A stretch of DNA of 64,000 nucleotides from Salinisphaera sp049568105 (lineage in GTDB: Bacteria > Pseudomonadota > Gammaproteobacteria > Nevskiales > Salinisphaeraceae): contig NZ_CP145335.1 of NCBI RefSeq assembly GCF_049568105.1, forward strand, positions 3,658,001 through 3,722,000. The letters run 5' to 3'. The stretch's first letter is position 1, and the number at the start of each line of letters is the position of its first letter. The notes beneath the pieces are model-generated. The model did not search any database. It saw nothing but the letters and a program-made list of their open reading frames with translations, and was not told the origin of the DNA. Of this stretch, positions 51,352 to 60,197 are shown piece by piece. Position numbers and translations under genes: made by a program.

Positions 51352-52659
51352 ATGAGCCGAAACCCGAACAAACAGACTTTTCCGGCGCCGCATGCCCCAT
51401 CCTATTACGCCGCGACCGCGAACCCGGCCCCAGAGCGCCCGCCACTGGCCGGGGCAGTCGAAACCCAGGTCTGCGTCGTCGGCGCCGGCTTTTCCGGGCT
51501 ATCGACCGCGCTCTCGCTGGCCGAACGCGGCTACGACGTGGCCGTGGTCGAAGCCAGCCACGTCGGCTGGGGGGCTTCCGGGCGCAACGGCGGCCAGCTG
51601 GTCAACGGCTATTCGCGCGACCTGGACGTGGTCGAATCGCGCTACGGCGCAGAAGCAGCCCAGGCGCTGGGGGCGATGGCCTTCGAAGGCGCCGACATCA
51701 TCCGCGAGCGCGTAGCCCGCTACGCGATCGATTGCGATCTGCGCGACGGCGGTGTATTCGCGGCCCTCAACACGCGCCAACTCGATGAACTCAAAAGCCG
51801 GGCGGCAAGTTGGCAAGCCCACGGCCACCATGCACTGCAGCTGCTCGATGAACACAGCATCCGCGCACACAGCAACACCGATCTCTATGTCGGCGGCCTG
51901 CTCGATTCGCGCGGCGGCCATGTCCATCCGCTCAACCTGACGCTTGGCGAGGCTGCAGCCATCGAATCGCTGGGCGGGGTGATCTACGAACGCTCGCCGG
52001 TCACGCGCGTGGTCTCGGGCAGTCGGCCAACGGTGTATACCGACGGCGGCCAGGTTCGGGCCGACAAGGTCGTGGTCTGTGGCAATGCCTATCTGGGCAA
52101 GGCCGTGCCAGCACTACGCGACCGGGTCATGCCGGTCGCCACCCAGGTCATGGCCACCGAGCCGCTGGACGAGGCGACCGTAAATCGGCTGATGCCCTCC
52201 GGCGCCTGTATCGAAGACTGCAACTATATGCTCGACTACTACCGGATGAGCGCCGACCGCCGGCTGCTGTTCGGCGGCGGTACGGTCTACGGCGGCACCA
52301 CTCCGGCCGATATTGAGGCCAAGCTGCGGCCGCATCTGGCGCGCACATTTCCAGAACTGGCCCAGGCGCGCATCGACTATGCGTGGTCGGGCAATTTCGC
52401 CCTCACCCTGACCCGTATCCCGCATATGGGCGAGCTGGAGGACAACGTCTACTTCAGCCACGGCTATTCCGGCCACGGTGTAACCACGACCCACTTGGCC
52501 GGCCGGCTGATCGCCGAGGCGATCGACGGCGAACACGAACGCTTCGACGCCTTTGCCATGCTCAAAAACCATCCTTTTCCCGGCGGCCGGCTGCTGCGGG
52601 TGCCGCTGTCGGTACTCGGCTCTTGGTACTACCAGACCAAGGAAAAGATCGGGCTTTAA
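51352..52659 (+). CDS. puuB: FAD-dependent oxidoreductase, probable gamma-glutamylputrescine oxidase
   Basis: This 435-residue DAO-type flavoenzyme would oxidise gamma-glutamylputrescine to gamma-glutamyl-aminobutyraldehyde with H2O2 release. It starts with HAPSYYAATANP, a PuuB hallmark. The dinucleotide motif is VCVVGAGFSGLSTALSLAERGYDVAVVEA (about 41-69), then GWGASGRNGGQLVNGYS. The C-terminus has YAWSGNFALTLTRIPHMGELEDNVYFSHGYSGHGVTTTHLAGRLIAEAIDG, where the FAD second motif sits. Length agrees with PuuB (426). It is cotranscribed with the PuuA-like gene. PuuC (aldehyde dehydrogenase), needed next, is not in the window. Confidence 0.9.
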   Translation: MSRNPNKQTFPAPHAPSYYAATANPAPERPPLAGAVETQVCVVGAGFSGLSTALSLAERGYDVAVVEASHVGWGASGRNGGQLVNGYSRDLDVVESRYGAEAAQALGAMAFEGADIIRERVARYAIDCDLRDGGVFAALNTRQLDELKSRAASWQAHGHHALQLLDEHSIRAHSNTDLYVGGLLDSRGGHVHPLNLTLGEAAAIESLGGVIYERSPVTRVVSGSRPTVYTDGGQVRADKVVVCGNAYLGKAVPALRDRVMPVATQVMATEPLDEATVNRLMPSGACIEDCNYMLDYYRMSADRRLLFGGGTVYGGTTPADIEAKLRPHLARTFPELAQARIDYAWSGNFALTLTRIPHMGELEDNVYFSHGYSGHGVTTTHLAGRLIAEAIDGEHERFDAFAMLKNHPFPGGRLLRVPLSVLGSWYYQTKEKIGL

Positions 52660-53213
52660 CGTATTCCAGCGAGTCACGACCTGGCGGCCACTGGCCGGGC
52701 TCGGCCGGAAATCATACCCGGCAGCCGGTATACCAGTGTCCGGATCGCTGGACGCGATCGGCTGCCATACCTTGATCGCGGCATGCGCTACGCGGCTGTG
52801 CGCCAACGCCGATCTGGCGCCAGGCACGTCGCGATACCCAACCGCTGAAAACGCGCCTCGCGCCGCCGCGGCTGAGCGCCGTATGCATTCGAGCACGGCT
52901 GCCCGCGCTTTACGCCCGCTCGAGCAACGCCCGCACGAGGCCTTGCGAACATCCCAGCTCCTCGCGGCCCAGCCCAGCGATGCCGTCGCCGTCTGCCTCA
53001 TGCAGGCGCGCCCAATGCGGCATACGCTTTGGATGTACGGCCCTACAGCGCTTGGCACGCTTTCGGATAAGATCCCGATCGGCTCAACACCGGCCTGCCG
53101 ACATGACCACCGGATCGAGCGAGGCCGAAAAACATTGCGCCGGCGGCCGATCGCAGCCGCGAGCCCCGAACCAGGGCAACTCGAGGCGGGGCCGAGCATA
53201 AGCCAGTGCCAAC
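52660..53213. other. Non-coding stretch of about 550 bp
   Basis: Between the puuB-like gene and the convergent histidine kinase gene. The long frames crossing it are continuations antisense to those genes. No repeat end, hairpin with T-run or RNA gene was recognised. Confidence 0.4.
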
Positions 53214-54518
53214 CTAGTCGGTGGCCGGGTCGGTATCGAACACGATTTCGATGCGGGTGCCCACCCCCTGCTCACTGGCGGCCTCGATACGCCAGCCCTG
53301 GCGATCGCAGATGCGCGATACGAGATACAGCCCGATCCCCAGCCCCGGGCTGGTCGCGGTGCGATACTGGCGCTTGAAGATATGCGCCAGCGCCTCCTCC
53401 GGCAGCCCGCAGCCGGTATCCACGATCTGGATCCGGCGCGGCGTGACTTCGACATGCAACGAACCATCCACCGTATGCCGGACAGCGTTGTCGATCAGGT
53501 TGTGTAATACGCTGTAGATCACGCCGTCGGGCAGCGGCAACGGTGTCGGTTGTGCATGCACGGTCAGCGCGATCCGATTGGCCTCGATCGCATCGCGCTG
53601 ATAGACCAGCACATCGTCGAGCACGACCGCGGCATCGCTGAGGCATTCATCCTCGGGATGCGGCTGGTCCCGGGCCAGAAACAACAACGCTGTGACCAGC
53701 CGATGCATGCGCTCGCAGGCATGGCGTACGCGCTCGGCCCGGCTGCGCGCCCGCTCGTCCAGATCCGGCATGGTATCCAGCAATTCGCTGGCGTTGAGGG
53801 CGACCGCTAGCGGCGTGCGCAGTTCATGGCTGGCGTCCTCGGTAAACGCTTTCTCGCGGGCGAGCACGGCATCGAAACGCCCGATCAGGGCATCGAAACT
53901 CTCGGCGATATCGCGCATGTCGGGATCGCCGTAGTCGGCCGCGATCGGCGGATTCGACTGGCCGGGCTGATAGTTCGACAGCCGCTCGGCCAGCCGCCGC
54001 ACTGGGCGCAGAATCAGATAGGAAAAGCCGAGCCCGATCAACAACGCGAGTACGATCACCAGGCTCAGCGTCGCCCAACCGATAGTCGCTAGGCGATCCT
54101 CGAATTCTTCGACGTCCTCGACGTTGAGCATCATGAAGATCGCCGAGCCGTCCACATCGCGGCGCGCCGTATAGAACTCCCGGCCTTCATACTGCACGAC
54201 CGCATGGCCGCGATCGGCGAGGCTTCTGAGCACGCCCGGCAGACCGGCATCGTGGGCCGGATCGGGGCTGACGTAGACCCAGCCCGAATGGCCGCGTCGG
54301 CCGCTGATCGGCACGTCGTGCTTGTAGTCGAGCTCCAGGCTGACCAACTCACGATCCAAGGTGTCGAACTGGAGTTCGTCCTGAAGAATATCGACAAACT
54401 CATGGATCGCCAGCGCGAAGCCGATACAGGCCACGAACGCGATCGACAACATGCCGATCGACAGCCGGGCCCGTAGCCCGAACGCAAACGACAACGCACG
54501 GCCCAACCGGCGGATCAC
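53214..54518 (-). CDS. Sensor histidine kinase
   Basis: This 434-residue inner-membrane kinase has a first membrane helix (LSIGMLSIAFVACIGFALAI, 19-38), a periplasmic domain of about 110 residues and a second helix (TLSLVIVLALLIGLGFSYLIL, about 150-170). A HAMP-like linker and dimerisation domain follow, with phospho-His in FTEDASHELRTPLAVALNASEL. The ATPase domain has the N-box HNLIDNAVRH, G1 VDTGCGLPEE and G2 GLGIGLYLVSRI. All kinase motifs are intact. The GTG start overlaps the response-regulator stop (GTGA), so the pair is coupled. The signal is unknown. Confidence 0.9.
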   Translation of the reverse strand: MIRRLGRALSFAFGLRARLSIGMLSIAFVACIGFALAIHEFVDILQDELQFDTLDRELVSLELDYKHDVPISGRRGHSGWVYVSPDPAHDAGLPGVLRSLADRGHAVVQYEGREFYTARRDVDGSAIFMMLNVEDVEEFEDRLATIGWATLSLVIVLALLIGLGFSYLILRPVRRLAERLSNYQPGQSNPPIAADYGDPDMRDIAESFDALIGRFDAVLAREKAFTEDASHELRTPLAVALNASELLDTMPDLDERARSRAERVRHACERMHRLVTALLFLARDQPHPEDECLSDAAVVLDDVLVYQRDAIEANRIALTVHAQPTPLPLPDGVIYSVLHNLIDNAVRHTVDGSLHVEVTPRRIQIVDTGCGLPEEALAHIFKRQYRTATSPGLGIGLYLVSRICDRQGWRIEAASEQGVGTRIEIVFDTDPATD

Positions 54519-55192
54519 GTGGTCTCGAGCAGTCGATAACCTACGCCATGCACGGTATGAATGACCGGCTGGCCGGCCGCGGCCTCCAGCAACTCGCGCA
54601 GGCGGTGCACATGGCCGCGCAGTGCAGCATCGGATTCTGGCGGATTGCCCTGCCAGATCTGGGCTTCGAAATCGGCCCGCGAGACCAGCCCCGGTGCCGC
54701 CCGCATGAGCATTTCCAGCATGGCAAAGCCGATCGGCGTGAGCTCGATCTCGGTGTCGTGATAACGCACCACATGCCGATCGGATTCGAGGTTCAGCGCC
54801 CCAACCTTGAGCGGGCCGCTGCCCACCGGCTGATGGCGGCGCACTATCGCTTGCAGGCGCAGGTACAGCTCGCGCAGCGAAAACGGCTTGACCAGATAAT
54901 CGTCGGTACCGGCTTCAAAGCCCTCGATGCGGTCTTCGACCGTGTCGCGGGCGGTCAGCATCAGAATGGGCGTATTCATGCGCTGCTGTTGGCGCAGCCG
55001 GCGACACAGCTCCATACCGTCCATGCGCGGCAGACGCAGATCCAGTATGAGCGCGTCGTAGGTCTGACTGGCGCACAGCTGTAGCCCCATACGGCCATCG
55101 CTGGCGTAATCGGCTTCGTCACCCTGCTCTTCCAGATATTCTCCCAGGTTGGCGGCCAGTGTCGGGTCATCCTCCACGATCAGTACGCGCAT
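54515..55192 (-). CDS. OmpR/PhoB-type response regulator
   Basis: This 225-residue regulator has an N-terminal receiver with acidic pocket EDD at 7-9, phospho-acceptor Asp in ALILDLRLPRMDG (about 51), the Thr in MLTARD and the Lys in DDYLVKPFS. The C-terminal winged helix (about 130-222) ends with LRGHVHRLRELLEAAAGQPVIHTVHGVGYRLLE. The ATG at 55192 follows GAGGAC and begins MRVLIVEDD, the canonical start; upstream in-frame starts add 24 atypical residues. It forms an operon with the following kinase gene. Confidence 0.92.
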   Translation of the reverse strand: MRVLIVEDDPTLAANLGEYLEEQGDEADYASDGRMGLQLCASQTYDALILDLRLPRMDGMELCRRLRQQQRMNTPILMLTARDTVEDRIEGFEAGTDDYLVKPFSLRELYLRLQAIVRRHQPVGSGPLKVGALNLESDRHVVRYHDTEIELTPIGFAMLEMLMRAAPGLVSRADFEAQIWQGNPPESDAALRGHVHRLRELLEAAAGQPVIHTVHGVGYRLLETT

Positions 55193-55264
55193 CACGTCCT
55201 CGTTTGTCTCATTCGTCATCAACCGCGCGCCCCGCGCGACGGTGGACGATAGGAGGGCGCGCAT

Positions 55265-56017
55265 CTATCCCGGCAATGTGCCTGCTTTGACCGCAACCAG
55301 CGACTCAAAGTTGTACCAGCGAAAATAAGAATCCACGCTGGCAAATCCGCAGTGCTTCAACAGCGCACGGTTCTCGTCGCTTCGATACGGCACGAGCACG
55401 TTCTCCAACGCTTCGCGTTTGTTGCGTATTTCCGTATCCGAGTAACCGCGCTGGCGCTTGTAATCATAATAGAATTCGATATACAGGCGGTTGAGCAGCG
55501 AATTCGCCACCAGAATTTTTTCCGACAGGAACAATATACCGCCCGGCTTGAGTATTTTGGCGATCGACTGCACCAAGGCCTCACGGGCGACCGGGCGCAC
55601 GAATTGTAGCGTCCAATTCATGAACACCATGTCACAGCGCGACAGCGCCAACTCGCTATCGAGCTCGGCCTCGATCAGTTCGATACGATCACCGAGTCCT
55701 TGCTCTTCGATCTTGACCGCGGCCCGGGCCAGCATCTGCGGCGCATTATCGATCCCCACAAAGCGTGCGCCCTGCGGACAGTCGCGGTGGCCGGCGACGG
55801 CAGCCAGCGTGGTGCCCGTAGAGCAGCCCAGATCATAGGCCAGCGAATCGCCAGCGGGCAGCAGCGATACCGCCAGCTCGGTCTGCATGCGCTGGACTTC
55901 GGCATAGAACGGCACGCTGCGCGAGACCATGTCGTCGAATACACCGGCGACGTCGGCATCGAAGGCAAAATCCCGGGCTCGCCAGCCCTGCTCGAAGACC
56001 TGATCGGTAACGGCCAT
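55265..56017 (-). CDS. CmoA-like SAM-dependent methyltransferase / carboxy-SAM synthase
   Basis: This 250-residue class I SAM enzyme resembles CmoA, which makes carboxy-S-adenosylmethionine for tRNA uridine-34 modification. Shared blocks are FAFDADVAGVFDDMVSRSVPFY (18-39), the SAM motif YDLGCSTGTTLAAVA (about 61-75), FVGIDNAPQML, MVFMNWTLQFVRP, ILFLSEKI, YDYKRQRGYSDTEIRNKREALENVLVP and the ending WYNFESLVAVKA. CmoA normally sits beside cmoB, which is not here; an ICMT-like gene follows instead. It could be the true CmoA or a paralogue. Confidence 0.75.
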   Translation of the reverse strand: MAVTDQVFEQGWRARDFAFDADVAGVFDDMVSRSVPFYAEVQRMQTELAVSLLPAGDSLAYDLGCSTGTTLAAVAGHRDCPQGARFVGIDNAPQMLARAAVKIEEQGLGDRIELIEAELDSELALSRCDMVFMNWTLQFVRPVAREALVQSIAKILKPGGILFLSEKILVANSLLNRLYIEFYYDYKRQRGYSDTEIRNKREALENVLVPYRSDENRALLKHCGFASVDSYFRWYNFESLVAVKAGTLPG

Positions 56018-56021
56018 ATCG

Positions 56022-56747
56022 CTATCCGGAGCGTGTTTTGAGCGGCCGCAGCCGCCGAGTCTTTTTCATAAACCGCGCGACGCCATAGGCGCCCAACGCC
56101 ACCAGCGCAGTCCCGGCCAGAAACGGCGCCCAGGCCTGTAGCGCCCCGGCGCGGGCCGCTTTAATGGCAAGCAGCGCCAGCACCAGGCCGATGGTGGTCA
56201 GCAGCGTGCCGTATTCGCGCAGCACGACGGTCGCCCAGTCGAAGCGGTGTCCGGCACCGATCCGCCACAGCCTGGCCGGGGCCGGCAGCCAGCGCGGCGT
56301 GTCGCGGCAATAGGCTGCGTAGCTGGTCCCGAATTGTTCGGCCAAAAACGATTCTTCGGCTGCGATGATCGCGCGATAGGCCAGCCAGCCCAGGGCGCTG
56401 CCGACGAGCATGCCGTACGGATTGCCAGCGATGGCCAAAAACCCCACCACCATGGCCACGTTGCCGGTATACATCGGATTGCGACACAGACCGAACAGCC
56501 CGCCGGTGACCAGCTTATCGGCATAGATTCGGCCATTACGGCCGCCACGCCGAATATAGTCGAGCCCGATGGTCAGAATCCGCAGCCCCTGGCCGAGGGC
56601 CAGCACCAACAGGCCGACGGCCAGCAGCCAGGCGCTGCCCGGGGCCTCCAGCGCGGTCGGTGGCCAGACCATACAAATAAGCACCAGCAGCAACGGAAAC
56701 AGCACGTTGCGCGTATGGAACAAGAAGTGGCCTAAAACGATCAGCAC
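56022..56747 (-). CDS. Isoprenylcysteine carboxyl methyltransferase (ICMT) family membrane protein
   Basis: This protein has about 241 residues, four to five hydrophobic helices and the ICMT/PEMT signature: IYADKLVTGGLFGLCRNPMYTGNVAMVVGFLAIAGNP (SAM and substrate site with R-N-P-x-Y), then AEESFLAEQFGTSYAAYCRDTPRW (E-E-x-x-L...Y..Y). Bacterial members methylate unknown small or lipid substrates. The start is uncertain. I place it at GTG 56747, preceded by AGGGA and followed by a membrane helix, because the open frame upstream is antisense to the EAL gene and low in membrane character. It begins 4 bp after the CmoA-like gene's reverse-strand start region, so the order ICMT-CmoA suggests one transcript. 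Confidence 0.75.
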   Translation of the reverse strand: MLIVLGHFLFHTRNVLFPLLLVLICMVWPPTALEAPGSAWLLAVGLLVLALGQGLRILTIGLDYIRRGGRNGRIYADKLVTGGLFGLCRNPMYTGNVAMVVGFLAIAGNPYGMLVGSALGWLAYRAIIAAEESFLAEQFGTSYAAYCRDTPRWLPAPARLWRIGAGHRFDWATVVLREYGTLLTTIGLVLALLAIKAARAGALQAWAPFLAGTALVALGAYGVARFMKKTRRLRPLKTRSG

Positions 56748-56927
56748 AGTGTCCCTGAACGCAATGCAAGCCGATACCCAAAGCCTAGCGCGGCTATCGT
56801 TACCCCTTCGTAAGCGATCGTACGAAGACGGGTTCGGCGCCGTACGTTCAATTTTATTACCGGTCCGGCCGTTACAAAAATGGAAGGCCGATGGCCGGCT
56901 GAACTCAATACCAAGAGCCCGATCGTG

Positions 56928-57905
56928 ATGACCGACCCGATCCGAGAACAGACGCTCTACGCGCGCCAACTGCTTTTCGACCGCCATCAGACGCCGGTGG
57001 GTGAAGAGCTTTTGTATCGCGAACAGCCCGTACCGAATCGGGCCCCACCGGCCTTCGATCCATGCCGAGCCACCAGCCAGGTCTTGGTCAACGCGTTTAC
57101 CCGCAACCCGCAGGCCGCGTTCAGTGCTGCGCATCCCGCATTCGTCAACTTTTCAGCCGACATGCTGGCCCAGGGCCTGCCGTTTCGGCCCGAGCAGCTC
57201 ACGATCGAAGTACTCGAATCGGTCCAGGCCAGCCCGCGGGTCATCGAGCAGATTCAGCGGTTGAAAGCCGACGGCCATCGCATCGCGCTGGATGACTACT
57301 GCCGGCTGGATGCCGAGCATCCGCTGTTGCCCGAGGCCGATATCGTCAAACTGGAATATCCGTCGATCGGCACGGCACAACTTGCACCGCTCGTGGCCCG
57401 GCTCAAACAACGCCGGCCACGTCTGACCGTGCTGGCCGAAAAGATCGAAACCCAGGACGAGCTGGAACATTGCCTGGAGGCCGGCTGCGATGTGTTGCAA
57501 GGCTATTATCTGCACGAACCGGAGCCGGTAATCACCACCGTCGCGCCGATTGCGCCCAGCGCCGTTGCGGCCCTGCGCAGCCAGCTGCGCCGCGGACCGC
57601 GCCGACATCACAAGCTGGCGCGGCTGCTCCAACACAGCTCCGGCTTGGCCGAGAGCGTGCATCGCCTGGCGCGCCACTGGCGACCCGATCTGGCATCGCA
57701 GCCGCTCGGCACCGAGCAGGCTGCCCAGCTGGTCTCCTCGGCACAGCTCAGTGAATTAACCGAGCTTCTCGCCGCGACCCAGGCGCCGCTTTCGGCGCGC
57801 CGTCCAAGCCGGCTGGGGCGGCCGTTGCTGCGATGGGCCGGCTCATCGCCGACCGAGCACGGCGGCACGGCCGGGGCGGAGCCCCTGCAGGCCAACACCG
57901 GCTGA
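56928..57905 (+). CDS. Degenerate EAL-domain protein (YuxH/HDOD-like)
   Basis: This 325-residue cytoplasmic protein has an N-terminal EAL-like domain at 1-205. Its canonical motifs are altered: E-x-L-x-R appears as EELLYRE, the FVN metal Asn is FVNFSADM, the E in the next motif is LTIEVLES, D-D-F-G appears as ALDDYCR, and there is VKLEY and then LAEKIETQDELEHCLEAGCDVLQGYY. Residues 215-325 resemble the HDOD-like tail of YuxH-type proteins, in short form. DDFG changed to DDYC suggests it no longer hydrolyses cyclic di-GMP and may sense or bind it. It faces fliA convergently, so a motility link is plausible. The ATG at 56928 is chosen as nearest the domain. Confidence 0.75.
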   Translation: MTDPIREQTLYARQLLFDRHQTPVGEELLYREQPVPNRAPPAFDPCRATSQVLVNAFTRNPQAAFSAAHPAFVNFSADMLAQGLPFRPEQLTIEVLESVQASPRVIEQIQRLKADGHRIALDDYCRLDAEHPLLPEADIVKLEYPSIGTAQLAPLVARLKQRRPRLTVLAEKIETQDELEHCLEAGCDVLQGYYLHEPEPVITTVAPIAPSAVAALRSQLRRGPRRHHKLARLLQHSSGLAESVHRLARHWRPDLASQPLGTEQAAQLVSSAQLSELTELLAATQAPLSARRPSRLGRPLLRWAGSSPTEHGGTAGAEPLQANTG

Positions 57906-57907
57906 AC

Positions 57908-57924
57908 AGCCGGCTTGGCCGGCT
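57908..57924. terminator. Hairpin between convergent EAL and fliA genes
   Basis: AGCCGGC-TTG-GCCGGCT is a perfect 7-bp stem with a 3-nt loop lying between the two stop codons; it just touches the fliA stop. There is no T-run. Confidence 0.45.
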
Positions 57925-58637
57925 CAGTTATAAGCGGGCAATGCCTTGCGCAGCCGTGCCACGGCCTGGCTGTGCAGCTGGCAGACTCGAGATTCGGTCA
58001 CCCCTAGCACGGCGCCGATCTCTTTCAGGTTGAGGTCTTCCTGATAATACAGCCCCAGCAGCATCCGCTCGCGCTCCGGCAGGTCGTCGATCGCCGTCAT
58101 CAGATCCTCGCGGCGCGCATGGGCAAACGTGATCGCGAACGGATCGTCGCCGGTATCGACCGAGGCCGCGACCCGGCTGGGCTCTTCCTCCGGTGTGCCG
58201 CTTTCCTGGTAACTCAGGATCAAGCCGTTGTTCACGTCGTTAAGCAGCTTGTGGTACTCCTCCAACGACATGTCCAGTTCCTCGGCGATCTCGCGCTCGC
58301 GCGGCGCCCGGCCCAGCCGGTGCTCCAGCCGCTCTACCGCGCCCCCCAGATCGCGGGCCCCGCGGCGTACGCTGCGCGGCAGCCAATCCCGGCTGCGCAG
58401 TTCATCGATCATCGCCCCGCGCACCCGCTGCGAAGCATAGGTCGCAAACGTCGCGCCCTGGCCGGATTCGTATCGATCGAAAGCATCGAGCAACCCAAGC
58501 ATGCCGGCCTGAATCAGATCGTCGAGCTCGACGCTCGGTGGCAGGCGCACCTGCAGTGCCAGCGCATGCCGCCGAATCATCGGTAGATGGTCGCGCACGG
58601 CCTGCGTGCGGTCGATTTGCCCCTGAGCGGTATACAT
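57924..58637 (-). CDS. fliA: RNA polymerase sigma-28 factor (FliA)
   Basis: This 237-residue sigma factor is for late flagellar genes. Region 2 has LDDLIQAGMLGLLDAFDRYESGQGATFATYASQRVRGAMIDELRSRDWLPRSVRR (about 40-95, quoted for identification). Region 3 has LGRAPREREIAEELDMSLEEYHKLL, and region 4 has LGLYYQEDLNLKEIGAVLGVTESRVCQLHSQAVARLR. E. coli FliA is 239 residues. It is divergent from fliC, whose promoter matches the sigma-28 consensus almost exactly. It is not in its usual flhF-fleN-fliA cluster in this window. Confidence 0.95.
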   Translation of the reverse strand: MYTAQGQIDRTQAVRDHLPMIRRHALALQVRLPPSVELDDLIQAGMLGLLDAFDRYESGQGATFATYASQRVRGAMIDELRSRDWLPRSVRRGARDLGGAVERLEHRLGRAPREREIAEELDMSLEEYHKLLNDVNNGLILSYQESGTPEEEPSRVAASVDTGDDPFAITFAHARREDLMTAIDDLPERERMLLGLYYQEDLNLKEIGAVLGVTESRVCQLHSQAVARLRKALPAYN

Positions 58638-58771
58638 AATGGTCGTATCGCCGTTAATGCCCGGTGCCGGGCGTGGTCCCCGACGACAGAGTCTGCGGCA
58701 GACGTCCCCCCCGCCATGGACTGATTAGCCTGTGTTTTCGGCGCCTAATCAGGCGATCGGAAAAACCCCAT

Positions 58772-58798
58772 TAAAGTTTGTCCGCGCCGCGACGATAA
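58772..58798 (+). promoter_or_regulatory. Sigma-28 promoter of flagellin
   Basis: TAAAGTTT, 11 bp, GACGATAA matches the sigma-28 consensus TAAAGTTT-N11-GCCGATAA at all but one position. It lies 77 bp upstream of the fliC ATG. Confidence 0.95.
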
Positions 58799-58875
58799 AA
58801 CTCCAGCGGTCAGGCATACGGCCGCAAACGGGCCAGAAACCCGACCCCATAAAACCGCTTGGAGAGGAAACCAGC

Positions 58876-60006
58876 ATGGCTTTCACCGTTAACACCAACA
58901 CCCTGTCGATGAGCGCGCAGAACAACCTGCGTCAGTCCCAGGACAAGCTCAACACGTCCATCGAGCGTCTGTCGTCCGGCAGCAAGATCAACTCCGCCAA
59001 GGACGATGCCGCCGGCCAGGCGATCGCCAACCGCATGAGCTCGCAGATCAGCGGCCTCAACCAGGCGTCCTCGAACGCCAACGACGGCATCTCGCTGGCC
59101 CAGACCACCGAAGGCGCCCTCGACCAGGTCAACGACAACCTGCAGCGCGTGCGTGAACTGACCGTGCAGGCCCAGAACGGCACCAACTCGCAGTCCGATC
59201 TGAACTCGATCCAGGACGAAATCGATCAGCGCATGGGTGAGATCGATCGAATCTCGCAGCAGACCTCGTTCAACGGCACGAACGTACTGGACGGGTCGAA
59301 GACCAGCATCAGCATTCAGGTGGGCTCCGAAGACGGTCAGACCATCGACATCAACCTTTCCAAGACTGACTCCGAGTCGCTAGGCCTGGGTAGCTTCAAC
59401 GTCAACGGCGCTAGCGGTACGCCCACCGACCTGGATGGCTCCTCGATCTCGGTGGACGGCGTGTCACTCGACTCGAGCGCTTCCGGCGCCACCGCCAGCG
59501 TGGCCAGTAGCCTTAGCGTAAATGACGCCAACAGCAGCGCCAGCTCGCTGTCCAGCGGCCAGACGCTGGTTCAGGACGAACGCGGCAACCTGTTCATCCA
59601 GGAGACCTCGGGCTCGGGCTCGAGCGCCACCACGCAGTACTACGCGGCCGAAGTCACCGCGGGCCAGGACGCCAGCGGCAATGCGACGCTCAGCGTCAGC
59701 TTCGATAGCTCCGAAGATGTCGGCACGGCCCAGTCCGATCCGTTGGCGCAACTCGACAACGCGATCAAGAGCGTGGACAGCAACCGTAGTGACCTCGGCG
59801 CGGTTCAGAATCGACTCGATTCGGCCATCAACAACATCGAGTCCACGACTACCAACCTGAGCTCCGCACGTTCGCGGATTGAAGACACGGACTACGCCAG
59901 CGAAGTGTCGTCGATGTCGAAGGCACAGATCCTGCAGCAGGCCGGCACCTCGGTTCTGGCCCAGGCCAACCAGTCTAGCCAGGGCGTGCTCTCGCTGCTT
60001 GGCTAG
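58876..60006 (+). CDS. fliC: Flagellin
   Basis: This 376-residue filament protein is exported by the flagellar type III system. The N-terminal D0/D1 region (1-165) begins MAFTVNTNTLSMSAQNNL and has SSGSKINSAKDDAAGQAIANRM. The C-terminal D1/D0 region (about 290-376) ends AQILQQAGTSVLAQANQSSQGVLSLLG. The short Ser/Ala-rich middle (about 170-285) is the surface-exposed variable domain and a likely site of O-linked glycosylation by the genes downstream. The ATG at 58876 follows GGAGAGGAAA; earlier in-frame codons overlap the sigma-28 promoter. A strong terminator follows. Confidence 0.97.
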   Translation: MAFTVNTNTLSMSAQNNLRQSQDKLNTSIERLSSGSKINSAKDDAAGQAIANRMSSQISGLNQASSNANDGISLAQTTEGALDQVNDNLQRVRELTVQAQNGTNSQSDLNSIQDEIDQRMGEIDRISQQTSFNGTNVLDGSKTSISIQVGSEDGQTIDINLSKTDSESLGLGSFNVNGASGTPTDLDGSSISVDGVSLDSSASGATASVASSLSVNDANSSASSLSSGQTLVQDERGNLFIQETSGSGSSATTQYYAAEVTAGQDASGNATLSVSFDSSEDVGTAQSDPLAQLDNAIKSVDSNRSDLGAVQNRLDSAINNIESTTTNLSSARSRIEDTDYASEVSSMSKAQILQQAGTSVLAQANQSSQGVLSLLG

Positions 60007-60034
60007 AACTTAGAAATAATAATAATGACATTTA

Positions 60035-60059
60035 GGGGCGCTCCGGCGCCCCTTTTTTT
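60035..60059 (+). terminator. Rho-independent terminator of fliC
   Basis: A perfect 7-bp stem, GGGGCGC/GCGCCCC (60035-60041 and 60046-60052), is followed by seven T residues. It lies 29 bp after the stop codon. Confidence 0.95.
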
Positions 60060-60197
60060 ATTTTCCAGGCACAAAACAATTCGCCGATAAAGACTCAAAA
60101 CCGAGTGTTCTTTACCGCTTTTAAATGCTGCTCGGGGCGGTAGCATTTTTATTACTTTGCGAAAGTAGAGCCGAAAAACCGACAATAGGAACATGGC

